Shown: in pieces, positions 58,766-64,000 of the stretch
Position numbering within the stretch: the stretch's first letter is position 1
Layout: every line of letters begins with the position of its first letter
Source of the DNA: JBDHWG01 sp046328525
GTDB lineage: Bacteria; Chloroflexota; Anaerolineae; Epilineales; JAHCIE01
DNA: 64,000 bases
Assembly (NCBI GenBank): GCA_046328525.1
Contig: JAXLWK010000005.1
Location: 372,001 to 436,000 of the forward strand
Reading direction: 5' to 3'
Made by a program: the position numbers and the translations under genes
The notes under the pieces: model-generated
Told to the model about the DNA's origin: nothing
Databases searched by the model: none
Seen by the model: only the letters and a program-made list of their open reading frames with translations

Positions 58766-60959
58766 CGCCCACAATCGCCGTATCGTCCGCCAGCCGCGCC
58801 CCACTCTGCGCCGCCGCCACCCGCGCGCCCGTCGCCGCGTCATACAGCCCGACACCGATGCGGTACACGCCGGGCGCGACCTTGTCCAGCCCCAGGCTGT
58901 GTTCGTCGCGCACAACGTCGCCCGCCGCCCACGCGCTCGTCGGGAAGCGCCCCTCCGCCGCCGGGCCGTCGCCAGTCGCGGCGAGACCGTTCGAGCCGAG
59001 CAGGTGGACGAACACGGTGTAATCAGCGGGCAGCGCCGCGTCCGCCTGCCACCACAGAGTCACGCCGAGCTTGTCGGCCGCCGGCGCAATCTCCGCGCCC
59101 ACCAGCCGCGCATCGCCGAACGCCACCGGCTGCGGCAGCCGCGCCGACGGCGGTACGCCCAGGGGCGTTGTCGGGCGCAGGACGATGTGCCCCACCACCA
59201 CGGCGTCGGCGCTCCGTCCGTCCTGCGCCGCCATCAGGCGCGTCATCGTCGCACTGTCATACAGGCCGGCCACAACGGGCACGCGCTGCGGCTCGTCCAC
59301 CGACGGCAGCGCCAGGCTGTACGTGTCGCGGCGCGTCTGGCCCGCCGTCCAGCGCTCCCACGGGAAGTAGCCGCGGCCGGGAAGGGTGTCCGCCTGGGCC
59401 AGCAGGCCGGGGCCAGCCGGGTTGAGCGCCTGCACGAACACGCTGTAGAGGCTGTCCGCTGGCTGCGTGACCTGCCAATCCAGCGCGACATCCACACGCC
59501 CGTCGCGGCCCACCGGCCCAATCTTGGCGTCCTGCAAGGCAAAGCCGGCGTCGAACGTGGCGACCGGGGGCGAGGACGGCGCGGAAACCACGGGCGGTGG
59601 CGCGAACGGCGCCGCGACGAACAGCCAGGTGACGGCGGCGGCCAGGGCGAGCCACCCGCCGCTCCACCCCACGACCAGCGCCAACTGACGGCGCTGGGGG
59701 ACGAGACACCACGCGCCGAGGGCGAGCAGAATCGCCAGCGCCGCGGCGAAGGGGAAGGCGAGCCGCCCGCCGCCCATGAACGTGCGCGTGCGCGTCCCCA
59801 GGCTGAGCACGCTCAGCAGGACCACGAGGGCGTAGAAGACGAGGGCGGCGATGGGGAGCCGCCAGTCCGGCCGACGCCGCCAGGCAAGGACGACGCCGAC
59901 GCCGCAGACGACGACGAGCGCGGCGAGGGCAAGGTACAGCCAGGTCGGGCCGAAGCCGACGCCGCCCGGCCCAACATCGAGCCAGTACGAGCGGCCGATG
60001 AACAGCAGCAGCGCGGCCAGGTCGCCCGGCGAGATGATGCCCGACCGCTGCCCCATCAGCGCGAAGACCGGCGCCGTGGCGAGAAAGTCACCGTAGAGCT
60101 GCCGGTTGCGGAGGAACCAGGGCAGCGGGATCAGGAGCGCGAGGGCCAGAGCGAGCAGGGCGGCAGGAACCCGGCCCCTCACCCCCTGGCCCCCTCGCCC
60201 TCGAGGGGCGAGGGGGCCAGGGGGTGAGGGACTCACCATCATCAGCGGCAGCAGCGCGATGGGCAGCAGGCCGCTGAGCTTGGTCAGCGTCCCCAATCCC
60301 ACGGCCAGGCCGAACGCCGCCGCCCGCCGCAGGGTCAGGCCGCGTCGGATGCTGCGCAGCGCCGCCCACAGCGCCAGGGTACACCACGCCACCGCTGGCA
60401 CATCGTTGCTGAGGGACGTGCTGATGACGAGGAACTGCGGGTTGAAGGCGAGGGCGGCGGCGGCCATGAGCGCGACGCCCCACGGGAGGAACTCCAGCGC
60501 CGCGAAGTACGTCGCGGCCACGGCCACCGCGCCGAAGAGCAGCGAGACGGCCCGCCCGACGTAGAAGGCGCTTTCGGCGCGGCTCGGTGCGGGCGCCCAG
60601 ACGTTGAGGTTGCCGCTGTCGGTGGCGAGGAAGTGCGGATTGCGGCGGTACAGGTTGTCGCTGTCGGCCAGGTCAATGGGCAGCGTCGCCAGGGCGACGG
60701 CGGCATAGTACAGGGGCGGCTGATGCCCCTCCGGCTCGGCTCGCCCGCGCGCCTCTCCGTTCGGCAGGGTCAGGCGCACCCTCGGCAGTCCGCCGTTGGC
60801 GCGCAGATACTCGACGTAGCCCATGTGCCAGGCCTCGTCGGGCTTGATGAAGATGGGCGACCAGAGGATGTGCAGCGCGCCGAGGAGGAGGAATAGCGCG
60901 ACGACAAGCGTGATGGGCCAACGATTTCGGTGTGATGTCGAGCCGGTGCATCGAGTCAT
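58752..60959 (-). CDS. GT-C/DUF2142-like polytopic membrane protein with two beta-domains
   Basis: A protein of about 735 residues. Around eleven hydrophobic segments fill the first 440 residues. The first loop carries SPIFIKPDEAWHMGYVEYL and EGHQPPLYYAAVAL, a layout of DUF2142/GT39-type glycosyltransferases. The C-terminal 290 residues form two similar beta-sandwich repeats (LDWQVTQPADSLYSVFVQAL; LWWQADAALPADYTVFVHLL). An in-frame palindrome (60176-60230) lies in a loop. ATG at 60959 is preferred, since the earlier one at 60983 falls inside a GTCATTGCGAGG element; neither has a good Shine-Dalgarno sequence. Confidence 0.78.
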   Translation of the reverse strand: MTRCTGSTSHRNRWPITLVVALFLLLGALHILWSPIFIKPDEAWHMGYVEYLRANGGLPRVRLTLPNGEARGRAEPEGHQPPLYYAAVALATLPIDLADSDNLYRRNPHFLATDSGNLNVWAPAPSRAESAFYVGRAVSLLFGAVAVAATYFAALEFLPWGVALMAAAALAFNPQFLVISTSLSNDVPAVAWCTLALWAALRSIRRGLTLRRAAAFGLAVGLGTLTKLSGLLPIALLPLMMVSPSPPGPLAPRGRGGQGVRGRVPAALLALALALLIPLPWFLRNRQLYGDFLATAPVFALMGQRSGIISPGDLAALLLFIGRSYWLDVGPGGVGFGPTWLYLALAALVVVCGVGVVLAWRRRPDWRLPIAALVFYALVVLLSVLSLGTRTRTFMGGGRLAFPFAAALAILLALGAWCLVPQRRQLALVVGWSGGWLALAAAVTWLFVAAPFAPPPVVSAPSSPPVATFDAGFALQDAKIGPVGRDGRVDVALDWQVTQPADSLYSVFVQALNPAGPGLLAQADTLPGRGYFPWERWTAGQTRRDTYSLALPSVDEPQRVPVVAGLYDSATMTRLMAAQDGRSADAVVVGHIVLRPTTPLGVPPSARLPQPVAFGDARLVGAEIAPAADKLGVTLWWQADAALPADYTVFVHLLGSNGLAATGDGPAAEGRFPTSAWAAGDVVRDEHSLGLDKVAPGVYRIGVGLYDAATGARVAAAQSGARLADDTAIVGEVTR
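60176..60230. repeat. CCCTCACCCC palindrome in frame in the GT-C gene
   Basis: About 55 bases, an almost perfect palindrome centred on CCCTCGAGGGG. It is translated as SPSPPGPLAPRGRGGQGVRG-like residues between two hydrophobic helices. Confidence 0.88.
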
Positions 60960-60978
60960 TACGTCAACACCGCCAACC

Positions 60979-61098
60979 GTCATTGCGAGGCGGGCTTTGC
61001 CGCCGAAGCAATCCCCCGCTGGGTGACAGCAACGCCGTAGTGGTACAGACTGCTTTTCGCAAGGGCGGGAGATTGCTTCGCTGACGCTCGCAATGACA
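60979..61098. repeat. GTCATTGCGAGG palindromic element
   Basis: Full-length copy, related to 44788-44903. It lies directly upstream of the GT-C gene. A small ACAACAT/ATGTTGT hairpin follows at about 61158-61176. Confidence 0.88.
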
Positions 61099-61203
61099 GC
61101 ATGGCCGTGTTCTTGTGTCGGCGCATGCTATTAGGCAGCCTGAAGGTCTCGCAATGACACAACATGGTGCATGTTGTAGGGCAGAAGGTGATGTCACAGG
61201 CGG

Positions 61204-63063
61204 CTAGTGTTTCGGCGGGGCTGCGTGCTTGCCGCTGGCGGCGCGCGCCGGGTGCGGGTCGAGAGAGATGGCCGCGCGCTCGCGCAGCGCCGACGTGCCG
61301 AGCGGCGTGAGGACTACGCCGGGGGTCGCGGCGTTGACCTGTTTGAGGTAGCCGCCGCTCACGAGCTGGTCAATCATGCCCTGTAGCTCCGGCAGCGTGC
61401 GGTGGGCCAGCGTGCCGAACAGGCGGTGGCGCGACAGGGCTGCGACGGCATCGGTGCGCGAGCCTTTGAGGAACTGGGCCAGCTTCGTCCGCCCGACGCC
61501 CTTGGGCAGATTGCGCACCGCCTCCAGGATGATGATCGCCGTCCACTCGGCCGTCGTCTGCGCGCCGCGCGCTTCTGCTGGTGGCGACGCAGCGGCGGCC
61601 GCCTGACAGACATCGCAGCACACGTCCGCCGTCGGCGGTGTCGGGTCGCCGAAGTAGTCGAGGATGAACCGGCGGCGGCACGCCGTCATCTCGGCGTACT
61701 CGATCATCTTCCCCAGCTTCGCCCGCTTCGCCGTCCGGCGCTGCTCGATCTCGGCCGCGTTCACGCTGAGGTCAATCGTCGGCGCGTCCGCCGCGAGTTC
61801 CAGGTACATGACGCCCTGGTCGTCGCCGAGGCGATGCACCGCGCCCACCTCTTCGAGCTGCTGCAAGCCGACGCGCACCTTGACGTCGTTGAGGCGCGCG
61901 TGACGCGCCAGGTCCCACTCCGACACGCGCGCCTGACCGTCGTGGCGAGAGGCGCGGCGAATGCTGGCGAGCAGGCCGCGCAGCTCCGTCTCGGATGGCG
62001 CGTCGTTGTCAATGAACCACTCCTGGAGGGCGCGGTCCTTGGGGGAGTAGAGGAGGACGCAGCGGGCCGGCAGACCGTCGCGCCCGGCGCGGCCGGCCTC
62101 CTGGTAGTAGGCTTCAATGGCGCTGGGCAGGCTGTAGTGAACGACCAGGCGGATGTCCGGCTTGTCCACGCCCATCCCGAAGGCGTTGGTGGCGACGATG
62201 ACCTGGGCCTGGCCGAGCATGAACAGGTCTTGCGCCTGGCGGCGGCTCTCCGCGTCCAGCCCGGCGTGGTAGTACTGGGAGGTGATGCCGAGGCCCTGGA
62301 CGAAGGTGTGGACGCTCTCGGCCTCACGGCGCGTGCCGGTGTAGACAATCGCGCTGCCCGCGACGCCTTCCAGCAGCCGGCGCAGCTCGCGCAGCTTGGC
62401 CGCGTCGTCGTCCGCCGCCCGCACCTCGAAGGTCAGGTTGGGGCGGTTGAAGCCGGTGACGGTGCGCGCCGCCTCGCGCAGGCCGAGCCGGGCGATGATG
62501 TCGTCCTGGACTTCGGGCGTTGCCGTCGCCGTGAGCGCCACGATGGGGGGGCGGCCGATGTCCTCGATGGCGGCGCGCAGGTGGAGGTAGTCGGGGCGGA
62601 AGTCGTGGCCCCACTGGGAGATGCAGTGAGCCTCATCCACGGCGACCAGGCCAATGGGCGTCTGATTGAGCGCCCGCATGAACGCGCGGTTGCGCAGGCG
62701 CTCCGGCGCAACATACACCAGCTTGTAGCGGCCGGCGGCCATCGCGTCAATGCGCCGCAGCACTTCCTCGCCGTCGAGGGAGCTGTTGATATACGTGGCG
62801 GACTTGCCGGCGGCGACCAGGGTGTCCACCTGGTCCTTCATCAAGGCAACCAGGGGCGAGACGACGATGGTCAGGCCGCGGCGGGTGAGGCCGGGCAGTT
62901 GGTAGATGAGGGATTTCCCCGAGCCGGTGGGCATGACGACGAGGCTATCGCGCCCGGCGGCGACGTTGGCGATGGCTTCCGCCTGGCCGGGTCGGAACTC
63001 GGTCAGGCCGAATTGCTGGGCCAGCGCGCCCGATAAGTCGCTCGGAAGATCGAGGGATGACAT
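61204..63063 (-). CDS. recQ: ATP-dependent DNA helicase RecQ
   Basis: A 619-residue 3'-5' superfamily 2 helicase. Motif I MPTGSGKS, motif II VDEAHCISQWGHDFRPDY with the RecQ aromatic loop, SALTATATPEV-like motif III and YYQEAGRAGRDG (motif VI) are all present. A zinc-binding domain (CRRRFILDYFGD...CCDVC) and winged helix follow. The HRDC domain is absent; the C terminus is short and basic (SGKHAAPPKH). It is 61 bases from the protease gene on the same strand. Confidence 0.96.
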   Translation of the reverse strand: MSSLDLPSDLSGALAQQFGLTEFRPGQAEAIANVAAGRDSLVVMPTGSGKSLIYQLPGLTRRGLTIVVSPLVALMKDQVDTLVAAGKSATYINSSLDGEEVLRRIDAMAAGRYKLVYVAPERLRNRAFMRALNQTPIGLVAVDEAHCISQWGHDFRPDYLHLRAAIEDIGRPPIVALTATATPEVQDDIIARLGLREAARTVTGFNRPNLTFEVRAADDDAAKLRELRRLLEGVAGSAIVYTGTRREAESVHTFVQGLGITSQYYHAGLDAESRRQAQDLFMLGQAQVIVATNAFGMGVDKPDIRLVVHYSLPSAIEAYYQEAGRAGRDGLPARCVLLYSPKDRALQEWFIDNDAPSETELRGLLASIRRASRHDGQARVSEWDLARHARLNDVKVRVGLQQLEEVGAVHRLGDDQGVMYLELAADAPTIDLSVNAAEIEQRRTAKRAKLGKMIEYAEMTACRRRFILDYFGDPTPPTADVCCDVCQAAAAASPPAEARGAQTTAEWTAIIILEAVRNLPKGVGRTKLAQFLKGSRTDAVAALSRHRLFGTLAHRTLPELQGMIDQLVSGGYLKQVNAATPGVVLTPLGTSALRERAAISLDPHPARAASGKHAAPPKH

Positions 63064-63124
63064 GGACCCAAGTATACCTGAGATATTGGGACGCAGTCAA
63101 AAGGCGGGCATTATGTCGTGGCGA

Positions 63125-64000
63125 TTACGGGCCGACGCCGGCCTGCGCCAGAATAGTGTCCGCCTGATGAATGGGTACGAAGCCGGTGAGCTGCGTCAGC
63201 GCCGGGCGGCCAGGCCGCTGCACCGCCTGCTCCAGGGTCAGGGCCGTCGTGACGATGCCGATGAGCTGCCCCTGGCTGTTCACCACGACGCCGCCGCTGG
63301 AGCCAGGCGAGGCCTGGGCGTCGGTCAGGAAATCGTCGCGTTCGCCGGTCGTCGTCTTGCGCACCATGCCCATGAGCGTGCCGGTGCTTCGCGCCAACCC
63401 GCCCTCGCGGCGCACCGGGTAGCTGAAGACATACACCGGTGCGCCGAGGTTCAGGGCATCCGAGTCGCCCAGGGGCAGAGCGGCGAACCCGCCGAAGCCG
63501 TCTCGGTTCTCGACGCACAGCACCGCCAGGTCCACTGTTGAGTCCGACGCGACGACCGTCGCCTTGAGGGTATAGCCCATGTACGGGCCGACCACGATGC
63601 TCGCCGGCGAGAACAGCTCGCCGGTGTACCTGTTGCCCACAACGTGGAAGGCCGTCAGGAGCGTGTGCCCATCTGCGCCGACAACGCTGCCCGTGCCGAC
63701 GCGGCCACCGCGCGGGGTTGCAACGACAATCTGCACCGTAGCCACGTCCATCCGTTCGCTGAACGGGGCGGGGAGTGCGGGCGGGGCCTGCGGAATGTCG
63801 TCCAGGGTATCGGCGGTGTAGTCGGCGATGGAGACACTCGTCACGCCGGGCGGGGCCGCGGGGTGGCAATCGGGAATGGTGAGCGTCTGGCCCGGCTGGA
63901 GGCGGCCGCCGCGCGGCACACCGCTGGCGACCTCGGCGGCGTCTACCCCATAGCGGTCGGCGATGCTCTCGACCGTGTCGCCGGGGCGGACGGTGTAAGA
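63125..64000 (-). CDS. LysM-containing trypsin-like serine protease (partial)
   Basis: The gene runs off the right edge, so the N terminus is missing; at least 291 residues are visible. At the edge is a LysM peptidoglycan/chitin-binding repeat (YTVRPGDTVESIADRYGV). A trypsin-like domain follows, with the histidine in LLTAFHVVG, the aspartate in STVDLAVL and the serine in ASPGSSGGVVV. It would be exported and act at the cell wall. A GTG at 63919 in the frame is internal, not the real start. Confidence 0.88.
   Translation of the reverse strand, partial: SYTVRPGDTVESIADRYGVDAAEVASGVPRGGRLQPGQTLTIPDCHPAAPPGVTSVSIADYTADTLDDIPQAPPALPAPFSERMDVATVQIVVATPRGGRVGTGSVVGADGHTLLTAFHVVGNRYTGELFSPASIVVGPYMGYTLKATVVASDSTVDLAVLCVENRDGFGGFAALPLGDSDALNLGAPVYVFSYPVRREGGLARSTGTLMGMVRKTTTGERDDFLTDAQASPGSSGGVVVNSQGQLIGIVTTALTLEQAVQRPGRPALTQLTGFVPIHQADTILAQAGVGP

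Noticed and set aside
61402..63036. Plus-strand frame of 544 codons opposite recQ
   Set aside because: Antisense shadow of a clear recQ gene, with no ribosome binding site or recognisable motif.

Overview
The window is a chromosomal segment of a GC-rich bacterium, most likely a member of the Chloroflexota. No rRNA is present, so this rests on gene content. Supporting signs are recA, recX, RNase Y (rny) and spoVS in a row, an ECF sigma factor paired with a DUF5667-type repeat protein, a T-box-controlled thrS, a topA carrying N-terminal zinc ribbons, and many long palindromic repeats between genes. Nothing resembles a prophage, plasmid, IS transposase or CRISPR array.

Layout. 0-6.3 kb: M20 peptidase, topA and an amidase (all minus). 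6.6-8.3 kb: a fused four-cluster ferredoxin/NrfD membrane protein. 8.4-8.6 kb: a 52-residue membrane protein behind a consensus promoter. 8.9-11.1 kb: thrS with its T-box leader. 11.3-16.9 kb: queuosine-precursor transporter, sugar-nucleotide epimerase, an Hsp70-like ATPase joined to GyrA-type propeller repeats, and a double GNAT. 17.0-18.9 kb: di-haem peroxidase-like lipoprotein and a YtkA-like lipoprotein. 19.1-19.3 kb: a probable non-coding RNA. 19.3-22.4 kb: the sigma factor and its repeat-rich partner. 22.6-35.5 kb: a long minus-strand surface-glycan cluster of five glycosyltransferases, two polytopic GT-C-like proteins, a methyltransferase, two related coiled-coil proteins and a 57-residue protein, with many ATGA stop/start overlaps. 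35.6-40.9 kb: a methyltransferase, then glpF-dhaK-dhaL-glpK behind a consensus promoter and a leader RNA that contains its own terminator. 41-44.8 kb: di-haem cytochrome and a degenerate DNA-methylase-like protein. 45-49.7 kb: recA-recX-rny-spoVS. 49.8-55 kb: truncated GH13 protein and an ABC peptide importer (binding protein and two permeases, no ATPases here). 55.3-64 kb: wax ester synthase-like acyltransferase, nth, a TSUP permease, another GT-C protein, recQ and a LysM-trypsin-like protease that runs off the right edge.

How the genes work together. The glycerol operon takes up glycerol (GlpF) and phosphorylates glycerol (GlpK) and dihydroxyacetone (DhaK/DhaL). The glycan operon looks like one translationally coupled unit for an envelope polysaccharide. 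recA, recX, nth, recQ and topA are separate DNA-maintenance genes.

The most unusual property is the set of palindromic repeats. At least six families sit between genes, and copies also lie in frame inside four coding sequences, always in loops or linkers. Two of these add exactly ten codons. The other main oddities are the Hsp70-GyrA propeller fusion, two RNA candidates bounded by consensus promoters and terminators, and several zinc-ribbon additions to known enzymes.
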